Shown: positions 11,139-21,476 of the stretch, piece after piece | Layout: each line of letters opens with the position of its first letter | Position numbering within the stretch: the first letter of the stretch is position 1 | Notes under the pieces: generated by a model | What the model was told of the DNA's origin: nothing | Seen by the model: the letters and a program-made list of their open reading frames with translations, nothing else | Databases searched by the model: none | Source of the DNA: Porodaedalea pini | Taxonomy: Eukaryota; Basidiomycota; Agaricomycetes; Hymenochaetales; Hymenochaetaceae | DNA length: 64,000 nucleotides | Direction: 5' to 3' | Assembly (NCBI GenBank): GCA_002794775.1 | Contig: NBAY01000077.1 | Coordinates: 1-64,000 of the forward strand | Position numbers and translations under genes: made by a program

Positions 11139-11143
11139 TACAG
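11139..11143. repeat. Target-site duplication TACAG, left
   Basis: TACAG precedes the left LTR of chromovirus 2 and recurs at 17453-17457. Removing the element and one copy restores the family B reading frame. Confidence 0.95.
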
Positions 11144-11602
11144 TGTTAGGCAGGAGCCCGGGAGACGACTCGGACTGGGCAGGCCTCAGCTGACTGTCGT
11201 CTGGGACGTGCTATACTCGAGTGGGTACCTGGGACACGCTGTACTCAGGCTAGGTCATCACGGAGGTAAGAGGATTAATACAATGTACTCTACTACAGGA
11301 GGGGGGACACGGTCTCACCTAGGTCGTCACGGAGGTAAGAGGAAAAGCAGAACAGGTGTTCAGATGCGATTCCTCTTCCTTATATACAATGATCACCTCG
11401 TGAGAACCGGTTGCCCTATTGTCTAGGATTACATAAAGAGAGCAGAATGGAACGAATGAAGGTCATGTGAAAGGGGTGTGGGAAGTGATTAGAAAGATGA
11501 TTAAAGATAATGAAAAGGAGCGATTAAAAAGAAAAGGAAAAGGAAAAGGAAAAGGAAAAGGAAAAGGAAAAATAAAGAAAAGGGGAAGTTTGAGTTCTAA
11601 CA
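11144..11602 (-). repeat. 3' LTR of chromovirus 2
   Basis: TGTTAG...TAACA on the plus strand, carrying a (GGAAAA) microsatellite near 11535-11572. The flanking CCCCCCC at 11606-11612 is the polypurine tract read on the minus strand. Confidence 0.95.
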
Positions 11603-13915
11603 TTACCCCCCCTTCAAGGCTGGGCGTCCCGACCAGCCATGATCGTGGTCGTCAGGCTCAGTGTTGACGAAGAGCGGGCGAAGTTGTGAGTGAGGAATGT
11701 CGAGTTTGCGAGGGGCACCAGGGTGTTTGAGGTAGAACTCAGCGATCACCTCCTTTGCGTTCTCGCCGAAGTCCGTCTCTGGTTGCCAGGTCAGTTCGTT
11801 GTACCCGACCCACTTGACGAGGTACTGTAGTTTACCTCGGTGCAGACGTGAGTCAATGACCTCCTCGACCTCATATTCTTCCTCGTTGTCGACGATTTCC
11901 GGTGGCGGCGGTGGCGGCTGTCTCTGGCTTTCGAAGGACGGTTTGATGGCAGGTTTGAGTAGAGCCTCATTGAAGATGGGGTGGACCTTCTTCCATCGCT
12001 TTGGGAGTTTGAGCTTGTACGCGCTCGCTCCAATCTTGTCAACGATGTCGAAGGGACCATACCATTTGTCGGCGAGTTTCTTCGTGGGCGAGTCGGTGCT
12101 GATTTTGCGCCCATCGAGGAAAACCTTATCGCCAGCCTTGTACTCAACCGATGCTCCTGCCGTTCGGTCATGGTAGCATTTCATGTCTTCAGCCGCCTTG
12201 ACCAGATTGTCTTTAGCCATGCGGTGAGTCTCCTTGATGTGCTTCGCAAATTCTTCCGCTGACATGTTGGCAGAGGAAGTTCGTATGGTGTCGAAGCTCA
12301 TAGGGTGACGTCCGGTGTTCACATAGAGGGGTGACATCTTCGTCGCTGAGTGTTCGCGGTTATTGTAAGTGAACTCTGTGAGGGGGAGCCAGTCTTTCCA
12401 ATCCGATTGCCGATGGTCAACAAAGAGCCGGAGATACTGTTCGAGCTCTTGGTTGACATGTTCCATCTGACCATCCATTTGTGGGTGGTATGCTGTTGAA
12501 GGGTTGCCTTCGATGTGCAGGAGTTTGTACAGCTCTTTCATCATCGACGCATCAAACTGCGTGCCTCTGTTGTGGATGATCTTTTTCGGTAGTCCGTGGA
12601 GGCGGAAGACGTGGTCGCGGTACAACTGGGCCATGCCTTCTGCTGACAATTTCGTCGTTGTCAGGATCGCGTGCATCTGCTTCGAGAACCTGTCCACAAA
12701 GACGCAGATCGCGTTGTGTCCTTTGGAGTCTGGGAGTTCTCCAATTAGGTCGACTGTGACGATTTCCCAAGGGCCTTCAGGGACAGCATTTGGATGGAGT
12801 GGTCTCGACCTCGACGCTCTTAAGGCTTTTGTCCGTTGACAACGGTCACATCCTCGGACGTATACTCGGATGTCAGAGAACATCGACGCCCACCAGAAAT
12901 CGCGACGGACGAGCTCTACTGTCTTTGATGCTCCCGGATGACCAGCCAGGACCGAGTCGTGGCATTCTCGTAACACAGCCTCCTTCATCATCGATGGAAT
13001 GTATACCTTGCCTTTCATTTGCCACAACCCATCTACTTCCGTCATGTTCGTTGGCCTCTCCGACTTGTCCTGCGCCCTCTGTGCTTCACCCACTCGTTCC
13101 ACCACCTCATCGCGCGATGTCTGCACTACTCCATGGTTCAGCCACTTGTCCTTGATGAACACGACGCCGTCGTTGTCATCCTTGCCCTGATTATACCCCG
13201 CCATGCGCGATAGCAGGTCAGCCTTGCCCATCGTCTTCCCCGATTTGTGTTCGAGATGGAAGTCAAATTCTTCAAGTTTGGTCCGCCAGCGAGCTTGACG
13301 ATAGCTCAGCTTCTGTGCTGACCTGAAGTAGGTAAGGTTGGCGTGATCGGACCAGATTTCGATCTTGTGGCGAGTGCTGAGGAGGTATTGTCGCCACTCC
13401 TTGAGCGCCAAAATGATCGCGAGCATCTCCTTGTCGTAGATCTCGTAGTTTTGTTCCGCCGGTTCGAGTGCCTCTGACCTGTAGGCGATCACCCTCCACT
13501 TTCCTTCCTGCTTCTGCAACAACACACCGCTGAGTGCAAAGTTTGACGAGTCCGCCTCTACGCAGAAAGGGCCCTCGTCGTTGGTGATGGCTAGGACTGG
13601 AGGTGAGCAAAGACGTCGTCTCAGCTCCTCGAATGCTTCCTGCTGTTCGGTCTCCCATACCCAGTCCTTCTTGCCTGTTAATGACGTCAACGGTCGGACC
13701 ACCTTGCTGTAGTCCTTAATAAACCGTCTCAGCCAGTTTCCCATGCCAAGGAACTGTTGCAGCTCCTTGAGGTTTCGTGGGACAGGCCAGTTCGCAATCG
13801 CCTCTGTCTTCGCCGGGTCAGCCCTGATCTCGCCATTGCCAATGATGTGACCGAGGTACTTGACAACTTTGGCATCGAATTCGCACTTCTCCGGTTTCAG
13901 GTACAGGCTGTTTTC
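11603..13915 (-). CDS. Chromovirus 2 pol, C-terminal part (RT thumb, RNase H, integrase, chromodomain)
   Basis: Open for 713 codons from the Met at 13744, and in frame back to 13915, where a TGA separates it from the N-terminal half. Numbering from that Met, RNase H lies at about residues 55-180 (EADSSNFALSG). The integrase zinc region has H262, H269, C299 and C302. The integrase core has D332 (VDLIGE) and E428. The second catalytic position reads I-H-N-R-G (residue 392), where chromovirus 1 has I-H-D-R-G, a change explained by one CpG transition. A chromodomain near 630-685 (EEYEVEEVIDSR to WQPETDF) would bind methylated histone H3 and steer integration to heterochromatin. The first stop and the Asp-to-Asn change argue against current activity. 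Confidence 0.93.
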   Translation of the reverse strand, partial: ENSLYLKPEKCEFDAKVVKYLGHIIGNGEIRADPAKTEAIANWPVPRNLKELQQFLGMGNWLRRFIKDYSKVVRPLTSLTGKKDWVWETEQQEAFEELRRRLCSPPVLAITNDEGPFCVEADSSNFALSGVLLQKQEGKWRVIAYRSEALEPAEQNYEIYDKEMLAIILALKEWRQYLLSTRHKIEIWSDHANLTYFRSAQKLSYRQARWRTKLEEFDFHLEHKSGKTMGKADLLSRMAGYNQGKDDNDGVVFIKDKWLNHGVVQTSRDEVVERVGEAQRAQDKSERPTNMTEVDGLWQMKGKVYIPSMMKEAVLRECHDSVLAGHPGASKTVELVRRDFWWASMFSDIRVYVRGCDRCQRTKALRASRSRPLHPNAVPEGPWEIVTVDLIGELPDSKGHNAICVFVDRFSKQMHAILTTTKLSAEGMAQLYRDHVFRLHGLPKKIIHNRGTQFDASMMKELYKLLHIEGNPSTAYHPQMDGQMEHVNQELEQYLRLFVDHRQSDWKDWLPLTEFTYNNREHSATKMSPLYVNTGRHPMSFDTIRTSSANMSAEEFAKHIKETHRMAKDNLVKAAEDMKCYHDRTAGASVEYKAGDKVFLDGRKISTDSPTKKLADKWYGPFDIVDKIGASAYKLKLPKRWKKVHPIFNEALLKPAIKPSFESQRQPPPPPPEIVDNEEEYEVEEVIDSRLHRGKLQYLVKWVGYNELTWQPETDFGENAKEVIAEFYLKHPGAPRKLDIPHSQLRPLFVNTEPDDHDHGWSGRPALKGG

Positions 13916-15220
13916 TCAGAGGATCTGGAGTACACGTCTTGACGTGTCGATATGCTCCTCAATGGTTTCCGAGAGGATCAGGATGTCATCGAGGTATACA
14001 ATGATCAGGTTAGCGTAGATCAGGTCCTTGAAGATGTGGTTGACAAAAGCCTGGAATGTGGCCGGCGCATTGCAAAGGCCAAAGAACATGACCGTCGGTT
14101 CAAAGAGGCCCATGTTCGTGCGAAACGCTGCTTTCCATTCGTCACCCTCACGGATCCGGATATTGTAGTACCCCCAGCGAAGGTCAAGCTTAGTGATGTA
14201 CTTCGCTTTCTTGACCTTGTCGACAAGTTCGTCGATGAGAGGGAGGGGATACTTGTTCTTGATTGTACCATCATTGAGCTTACGGTAATCCTGGATTGGG
14301 CGTAGCGATTTGTCGGCTTTCTTAATGAAGAAGAAAGGTGACGCCATGGGCGATATCGATTGTCGGATGTGACCAGACTTCAAGTTCTCGTCGAGGAAGT
14401 CCTTGAGTGACTGTTGCTCCGTTGGCGTGAGCGGGTAGATCTTACAGTCGCTCGGTTTGAAGTCGGGCTTCAAGTCGATGACATGGTCCCAGGGTCGGTG
14501 TTCTGGCAGCTTCTCGAAGCCTTTTTCGCTGAAAATGTCGGCGTAGTCATTGAGGTATGTGGGCCAGGACGCCTTGTCCATTCGTATCTCACTCACCCTC
14601 CTCATCTGTTCCACCACCTTCTTCACCTTGCCTAGGTCCTCCACTGGCTCCCTCTCGATCGTACATTCCTCTGGACAGCGAGTGAATTCGATCAAACCCG
14701 TTTTCCAGTCGACCTCAGGGTTATGATGTCGAAGCCAGTCGTACCCCAGGAATATGTTTGACGACACTAGGGACGTCACCGCAAGGACAATCCTTTCCTT
14801 GTGGTGGCCAATCATGAGCTCGACGTCAACATATTCTTCAATCAACCCAGCCTCGTTGTGCGTGCCATCGGCGTTGAGTACTGCAAGGGGTCTGATGTAA
14901 CGCCTTGTCTCCAGCCCATACCATTCAACGAACCTCACATCAATGCACGATCCTGTACACCCCGAGTCCACAAGGGCATGCGCATCTACCTCTCTCACTT
15001 CGCCTGCTACGCTGTGTCCGACATTCAGGAGAAGGTCCAGCTGGCATCCGCCAGTTCCTCTCATGAACAGCTGCTTGTACTCCTCATTTTTATTCACACC
15101 GGTGGGGACTTCATAACTGGGAAAACCATCAACGTCGTTGGCGTCTACGTATTGTACAGACGGTTGGTTATATTTTAACAAATCCGGATTCGGAGTCCCT
15201 TGTTCTTCTCGGTCAGTCAC
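13916..15220 (-). CDS. Chromovirus 2 pol, N-terminal part (protease, reverse transcriptase)
   Basis: 434 codons. Aspartic protease active site D85-S-G (ALVDSGCTG). Reverse transcriptase fingers/palm follow, with [20 protein letters not shown] and the catalytic Y-L-D-D at residues 409-412. The frame ends at TGA 13918-13916 within RVLQIL*ENSLYLKPEKC. The codon is CGA (Arg) in related copies, so this is one nonsense change within a single gag-pol polyprotein. Pol lies in the -1 frame relative to gag, whose stop is at 15231-15229, which suggests -1 frameshifting or re-initiation. Confidence 0.93.
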   Translation of the reverse strand: MTDREEQGTPNPDLLKYNQPSVQYVDANDVDGFPSYEVPTGVNKNEEYKQLFMRGTGGCQLDLLLNVGHSVAGEVREVDAHALVDSGCTGSCIDVRFVEWYGLETRRYIRPLAVLNADGTHNEAGLIEEYVDVELMIGHHKERIVLAVTSLVSSNIFLGYDWLRHHNPEVDWKTGLIEFTRCPEECTIEREPVEDLGKVKKVVEQMRRVSEIRMDKASWPTYLNDYADIFSEKGFEKLPEHRPWDHVIDLKPDFKPSDCKIYPLTPTEQQSLKDFLDENLKSGHIRQSISPMASPFFFIKKADKSLRPIQDYRKLNDGTIKNKYPLPLIDELVDKVKKAKYITKLDLRWGYYNIRIREGDEWKAAFRTNMGLFEPTVMFFGLCNAPATFQAFVNHIFKDLIYANLIIVYLDDILILSETIEEHIDTSRRVLQIL

Positions 15221-15228
15221 CCCGATGG

Positions 15229-16551
15229 CTACGCCTGACCACTCGCAAAATCCTGCAAGTCAATGACCTCTTTGTCATTGTCTTCTTCCTCCCCATATTC
15301 CTCCACGGTTGACCTTCGAGTGTCTACGACTTCCTCGAATGCCAATTCCTTCATTGCGCCGAGTTCATCAGCAAGGACATGACGTTCGCCTGGCACCATC
15401 AGTTCCAGCATGCGCTGGATGATTGGTTTCGCCTGTGGGCACTTGTCCTTAAAGTGGCCCAGCCCACCGCAGATCCAGCACGCACATCGTCGTTGCGCCT
15501 CGTTCATCAAGACGTCCATCGGTTGACCAGCGCCTCCAAAGGTGATGCCGGTCGTGTCACACTTGTCAACGTGTGGGGCTGCTATCTGTCGGCGTGCAGG
15601 AGGCCCTTGTTGGGGCGTTGGGCGGGGCGTGAATGGCAATGTCCTGCCTCGTTGGATTGCGCGAATCTGTTGTTCACCCTGGTCGATCTCAACAGCTTTC
15701 TTCTTCCACGCTTCATACGTTGTTGGCACAGGCGTCGACCTCAACACACCACAGACCACCTCGATGTTCATCGCGTGCTTCAGACGGTCGCAGATGACGC
15801 TGTCGTCCTTCAGCTCCACTGCCTTGATGATCACATCGAGATCCTGGAAGAACTCGTTGGCAGAGAGATCCTTCTGGATCTTGTCTCGGAACTTCTTCAA
15901 CGCCTTCTCCTTCCTGTTCGGGTCATCGAAGGAGGCATCCAGTCGTTCCTGAAACTTGGTCCAGTCATCCGTGAAGCTCACAACGCCACTCGTTGTGAAT
16001 TCCTGGACGTAGTTTTGCGCCCACGTTGACGCGTTGCCACCCTTGAGGTAAGAGAGGGCAACATAGATTTTGCTCGACGATGAGGGGTACCTCATGGGGT
16101 TCGCTGAGACAAAGAGAAGGACTTCGCGCTTGAAGTTGAGGTAGTCATCGCCGCCAGCGAATTCGTGTGGCCGGGCGACGTCAATTGAGGGAGCTGGGGC
16201 TTGGGCCGTAGGGGCATTTGTTGCCGCACGGGTGAAGGCAGCCGCTACGATCGCCGCGATCTCCTGTTGCTGCCTTTGGGTAAAGCCCTCTGACATCGCT
16301 GGTACGGGCGTGTGCATTAGGCGTTCAGGGGGCGTCGGCGGCGACGAGTCTCTGCGGGGCATTCGGTACCCTCCTGGTTCACTGGGAAGGATGACCGACG
16401 ATGTCGAAACGGTAGGGGACGATGGGGTGCGAGGGGTTCGAGGCGCCCACCGAGTTCTTTCGCCTGATGGGTCAGTTGAGTACCAGGTGTGTCTAATGTC
16501 ACTCCACCAGAGGTTATGGGTGATGTGGTTTCTATCGTCGGCTACGTACAA
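15229..16551 (-). CDS. Chromovirus 2 gag
   Basis: 440 codons from Met 16551, with similarity extending upstream to about 16620 (IDLTEEQQWALP) across an in-frame TGA near 16560 (DTE*QLYVADD). A Pro/Ser-rich N-terminal part is followed by a retrotransposon capsid domain at about residues 125-285 ([44 protein letters not shown]). A CCHC knuckle lies at C358-C361-H366-C371. Gag packages the RNA in cytoplasmic particles. Fragments of the same gag occur at 3237-4628, 32360-32709 and 45753-46131. Confidence 0.93.
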   Translation of the reverse strand: MYVADDRNHITHNLWWSDIRHTWYSTDPSGERTRWAPRTPRTPSSPTVSTSSVILPSEPGGYRMPRRDSSPPTPPERLMHTPVPAMSEGFTQRQQQEIAAIVAAAFTRAATNAPTAQAPAPSIDVARPHEFAGGDDYLNFKREVLLFVSANPMRYPSSSSKIYVALSYLKGGNASTWAQNYVQEFTTSGVVSFTDDWTKFQERLDASFDDPNRKEKALKKFRDKIQKDLSANEFFQDLDVIIKAVELKDDSVICDRLKHAMNIEVVCGVLRSTPVPTTYEAWKKKAVEIDQGEQQIRAIQRGRTLPFTPRPTPQQGPPARRQIAAPHVDKCDTTGITFGGAGQPMDVLMNEAQRRCACWICGGLGHFKDKCPQAKPIIQRMLELMVPGERHVLADELGAMKELAFEEVVDTRRSTVEEYGEEEDNDKEVIDLQDFASGQA

Positions 16552-16993
16552 CTGTCATTCGGTGTCGTAGCGCGACAAATGAGGGAGAGCCCACTGCTGT
16601 TCCTCAGTAAGATCTATGTTGACTAGACCGGAGGGGGAACGGGGAGGGGCTGGTTGTCCGGATGAACGTTACGCTGGCGAAGGACAGGTTCGTCGGCGAA
16701 TTTGATGACCAAACGGAAGGAGGCGGCTGAGATTACAATCGATGATGACGTCGACGACTGTACACGGTATGTTACCCATGTCCAGGTCAGATGGTTCCTC
16801 CACCAAAGAGAAAGATGGAGGGCCAGGGTGGGATAGGATTACTTAATACACAAACATTCGAAAACGCCCGGGCAGGGTTGAGGGTTGTCATTCAGGGGGT
16901 TTGCACGTCAAGTCCGTCAAGGGGAGTGCTCCTCTAGACCGAGTGAAGGCGAGTCGACAGCGACGACGTATGCTGGGGATGAGCCTGGGTGAG

Positions 16994-17004
16994 GTTCTGC
17001 TTTT
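16994..17004 (-). promoter_or_regulatory. Self-priming site of chromovirus 2
   Basis: On the minus strand this reads AAAAGCAGAAC, one base inside the 5' LTR. Its complement lies within the LTR at 17205-17215, about 33 bp downstream of a TATATA box (17243-17248, minus strand). The arrangement is the same as in chromovirus 1. Confidence 0.75.
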
Positions 17005-17005
17005 A

Positions 17006-17452
17006 TGTTAGGCGGGAGCCCAGGAGACGACTCGGACTGGGCAGGCCTCGGCTGACTGTCATCTGGGACATGCTATACTCGAGTGGGTACCTGGGACACG
17101 CTGTACTCAGGCTAGGTCGTCACGGAGGTAAGAGGATTAATACAATGTACTCTACTACAGGAGGGGGGACACGGTCTCACCTAGGTCGTCACGGAGGTAA
17201 GAGGAAAAGCAGAACAGGTGTTCAGATGCGATTCCTCTTCCTTATATACAGTGATCACCTCGTGAGAACCGGTTGCCCTATTGTCTAGGATTACATAAAG
17301 AGAGCAGAATGGAACGAATGAAGGTCATGTGAAAGGGGTGTGGGAAGTGATTAGAAAGATGATTAAAGATAATGAAAAGGAGCGATTAAAAAGAAAAGGA
17401 AAAGGAAAAGGAAAAGGAAAAATAAAGAAAAGGGGAAGTTCGAGTTCTAACA
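17006..17452 (-). repeat. 5' LTR of chromovirus 2
   Basis: 447 bp; the minus-strand transcript starts inside it. Followed on the plus strand by the target duplication TACAG (17453-17457). Confidence 0.95.
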
Positions 17453-20429
17453 TACAGGAGTCCAACAAGGGAACAAAGTCGCTCCAGATCTGAAGAAGTG
17501 GTCAGGAGACTGGTATCGCCAGGACCACGAGAATCGGCAACACCATATTGAAACCAGTCACTCGGATCATTGTCACCCACAAGACCAGGGTCACCACTTA
17601 ATTGGGGCAGACAAGCCATCAGAAGATGGATCGACGAACCTCTGATTCAAACAGGAGGACCAATAGAAGTACCAACAGAATGAAACTCCAAACCTGAGAA
17701 TCCTACCCCCAACCAAGAAGAAAAATCAACCCCGGAATCACCACAGAATTGATCCAAAACATCAGAGGAAGAACATGTCTCACCACCACCACCACCAACT
17801 CCAGAAGGATCAATACCTGTTGCGATATCAAGGATCGTGGACCCATACCTGGAAACTTGCCCTTCGACTCCAGAACAGCTGAGAAGGACACCAACTCCAC
17901 TCTCACATGTACCCACACCGGCTCCACCAACTTTCCATATTGTGGCACCACCAATAGTCAGAGCAGTCATGGCTAATTCTACCACACAAGGATCGAGCCA
18001 AGGACCTTCACAAGCCCCACCAACAGCACCACCAATGCAACCCATACCCAATGTAGCCAATCCTCTTCCAGACCTTGCCGAGTCCAGAAATCTCCCAATC
18101 ACCAGACCAAATCCTCTGGTCCCAGGAGCAACAATGCCGAATAGACATGACAAATGAGCACCAGCAATGAACGCCAATGTAGAACCAGAAGGGATCCCAC
18201 AATTCTTTGAAGAGGTTAACATCTTAGGATCAAATGCAGGGATCACCGATCTACAGAAAATCAATTGGGCATGTTACTATGCACCGGTATGCAAGGAATT
18301 ACTATGGTCGACTCTCCCACAGGCACAACAAAATGATTTTGTGTCATTCAAAACAGCTGCCCTAGGCTTTTATCTGGCAGCAATGATAAGATACACTTAC
18401 GGAGATCTAATCAATTTCATCACTGAAAATTCCAACAAGGTTTTGATGAGCACGGCTGCCCTGGGAGAATACCATCAAAGCTTTATGCATATTATGTCAT
18501 ATCTGGTTCAAGAAGGAATCATTTCAGATCTAGATCAAAAGCGGTTCTATCGAGAAGGTCTAAACCAGCTCACCAATCAGCATCTTGAACAACAACTTTG
18601 GTTGGTTGACTTTTGACACCCAGTGGGCATTCCTTGGGATATACCAGTACTATACAACAAACTCGACCGACTTATAGCAGGAGGAGTCCTAGTAACTGGT
18701 CCTGGTGCGCAGCAAGGATATGCAGTACCGCAGTATGGAACATTCAGGATACCTGCAGTGCCTCCATATCTTACTCAGCAACACGTCACTGCAGCATCTG
18801 GACCGTACGCACCAACCCCCATCAAACAAGAGGACTCAGAACTGAGCCTGCTCACATGCATGGTATCAGACTTACAAGCTGAGATATGGGATCTCTGGGG
18901 TGAAAGGAAGGAGGATTATTGAAGGCGAGACTACGAGGATCAGTATGCTCAAGATCGGCTATATGCCCCTAATGAACCACAGGAGTACCAGTGACCTGAC
19001 GATTATGGACGACCACGTGAAGAATACAGGGCATCACTGAGAGGCCCACCTCCAGTCAGAAGTATGCAGGTAAGGAATACAGGACCCTGAACATGTGCAA
19101 TGTGCCACAGCACTGCACACCTATTCAGGGACTGTACAATCAGGGACACATTGCTGAACCGGCGACTACTGGCCTTGGATGTGCAAGGATTTGTTGTGAT
19201 GCCAGGAGGAACATGACTACCACTGGGACCTCAAGGCTCTTCTCTACTGGATCGGATGAACTTGTACTACTGAGACCACCTGAACGAAGTCCCTCCGGGT
19301 ACAACTATTCCTATCAACATGACAGCGCTATGAGATCCACCACTGCACCAAATGGCAAACTTGTTTGATATGTACTATCCCGCCATATCAGGACCAAGTA
19401 TGTATACGCCAACCCAGCCATGTAAGGAGGAGGCCCACATCGAAGAAATCTAGGACGAATATGTAGGGGAAGGGAGGAAGGTTTGGTTCAACGATACGGG
19501 CAATTCTCACAGGCAGCAGAGACGATTGGTGAGACTGGCAAATATAGGAAAAGCCAACTTTCCTTCACCTAAGTGCACAATGAAACCAACGAAAGAACGA
19601 GAAGGACGTGAACCAGCTATGGACTTGGGCGTACTGGAAACAGAAACAGATAAAGGAAAGGAGAAAGTATCAGCCGAGCCCAGAGCAATCGAAGAATCGG
19701 TACCCAACTCAATTCCACCGAGTGAGCCTACACAAGTACATGTAGCACCACCATGGGAAATGATGGAACTGAAGCCTGGACATCCCAACACTGGGGTAGA
19801 TGTACAGAAGCCACAGTTCAAATACAACACACCAGCTAACAACCCCACAATGGTCAATGCGGTGTTTCGCCGATTCTTGGACTCCACAATATCCTTATCA
19901 GGTCAAGAATTGTTGGCAACCTCGCCAGAGGTCAGACAAAAGTGCAAGGAGATGATGACGGCGAAGCAGAGTCCGATAAGCCATGACAAAGAAGGTGCGG
20001 CAATGTATTCAATGGGACCCAGACCAGGCTCACCGGTTGAATCACAGGAAAATGAACCAATCACACCAGCAAGCATTCCAATCCGAATCATTGACGTATG
20101 GTTAGACAGAAAGATTGAGGTTGAAGGACTGCTTGACATGGGAGCTTTGTTTATAGGGCTTTCTCGGGATATATGGAAACACCTAGGATCGCCGACTCTA
20201 AATAACGAATGGATCACTATAGAAACAGCAGACACGTCTAGGACCCAATCGCTCGGACTAATACCACGACTCAGGATAGGACTCAGAGGATTCTTGGTAC
20301 TCATACAAGCACAAGTCGTACACCCAGCACTGTTCAACATCCTACTGGGCCGACCGTTTCTCGCACATTGCAAGGCTCGACTTGTGGATATAGACATCGA
20401 CGATCAGGTACTAGAACTTATCCACCCAG

Positions 20430-21359
20430 TGTAGATCCTGACTTAGGGGTGTCTGGGATCAGCGGTCCTTTTGGGGACGTGATCGTGTGTTCTGGGAGGT
20501 TAGGGGTTGACTGCGGTATGATCAATCAATGTACCGGTACACGTCGGTATGGCTCGGTACATGCCAGTACGTGTCAATATCAAAACTTAGGTCAGAAACT
20601 CCAGTCAAGTATATGCTGGACCGGTACGGAGGTGGAACATGCAGATATCCGACACTGGTATGATGTGAATACTGTGACATCGAGGTTCGAAGTAAAGAGA
20701 AAGAGACGAGAGACGGTTTTGAGACACAAGAGATGAAGACTAAGATGGGATGACTACGAAGTTTACAAGAACTAAGGCGAATCGCACTCAAGTACCCTGT
20801 CTGAGGGACACTCTGCAGTAGAACTGACTTGCCTTCTACCTATGACATGGGATGCCTATTTGTACTAAGTCCAAAGATCTATCTACAGTTAATAATTTCC
20901 ATACAGGCATAATGTGCATATCAGTTGAAACATAGAGGAGTTGAAAGGAACAGTCATAGGTCATAGAAGTGCACTTAGAAAACATAGAAATCAGAAGAAC
21001 ATAGGGAAAACATAAATCATAAAGAGGAAAAACATCCACATCATGTCCGACCATACCGGAGCTCCACCAGAACTCAGATTGTCCAATCGGTACGTGGCTC
21101 CCATCATCGGACAGCAGTCTGGTATGTGTCTTGGCTGTATGCTCCATGTGACCGCGTCCCTGATCATCCAGTTAAGATCTCCAGTACATTCCGGTCTGCT
21201 TTTGGAGATCTTGTAACGTGTTGCTGATGCGATCATGAGGTTCTGATTCAAAACTGGACTGATTGGGTTCCGTCCGGTACTGATCGGTACACGTCAGAAT
21301 CGGTTCTCGAATGCTTCTGAATTGATTAGCAGTGATGGGACGATCGTCACAGCTCTACA
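20430..21359 (-). repeat. 3' LTR of giant gypsy element
   Basis: 930 bp. On the minus strand it reads TGTAGAGC...GATCTACA. It pairs with 31430-32359 at the same length. A block of about 390 bp (20840-21230 against 31840-32230) appears identical, while the outer parts differ mostly by CpG-type transitions. Contains several CGGTAC/GGTACG-rich stretches. Confidence 0.85.
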
Positions 21360-21476
21360 TCTCCCAGGGCATTTAAATTGTGACTGTCCCCAGTCACACC
21401 TTCTCTTCACTTGATACACGTGAGAAGCTTGAATGCTAATCACACGTGTTGGGACATGTGAGAGGGCATTGGGGAA

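Larger units (their letters stand above)
11144..17452 (-). mobile_element. Chromovirus 2, nearly intact Ty3/gypsy element
   Basis: A complete 6309-bp minus-strand element nested in family B gag. LTRs lie at 11144-11602 (459 bp) and 17006-17452 (447 bp). The 12-bp difference is two extra GGAAAA units. The target duplication is TACAG. Gag is open for 440 codons, and pol is open except for one TGA. Seven of eight LTR base differences are at CpG sites. It is the youngest-looking of the three chromoviruses, but its integrase has Asn in place of the second catalytic Asp, so it is probably inactive. Confidence 0.95.
10680..20429 (+). pseudogene. Family B gag-protease region, split by chromovirus 2
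   Basis: The frame begins MSEAPRCSMC at about 10680, runs to 11143, and resumes in phase at 17453 (GYRSPTREQ) after chromovirus 2. The gag core lies about 18167-18616. A zinc knuckle C-x2-C-x4-H-x4-C (CAMCHSTAHLFRDC) lies at 19094-19135. A protease-like domain lies at 19526-20429, with active-site D-M-G-A (near 20138; relatives in this window have D-Q-G-A) and a later ILLGRPF motif. Many in-frame TGA codons (for example about 10767, 17559, 17681, 17747, 18155, 18614, 18920) interrupt it. The reading frame stops where the giant element LTR starts at 20430. Reverse transcriptase and integrase of this copy are absent. Confidence 0.75.

Noticed and set aside
20430..21359. Solo LTR interpretation of the left giant LTR with CCCAG as target duplication
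   Set aside because: CCCAG recurs three bases too far from the LTR end (21363), and gag-pol remnants between the two LTRs fit one element.
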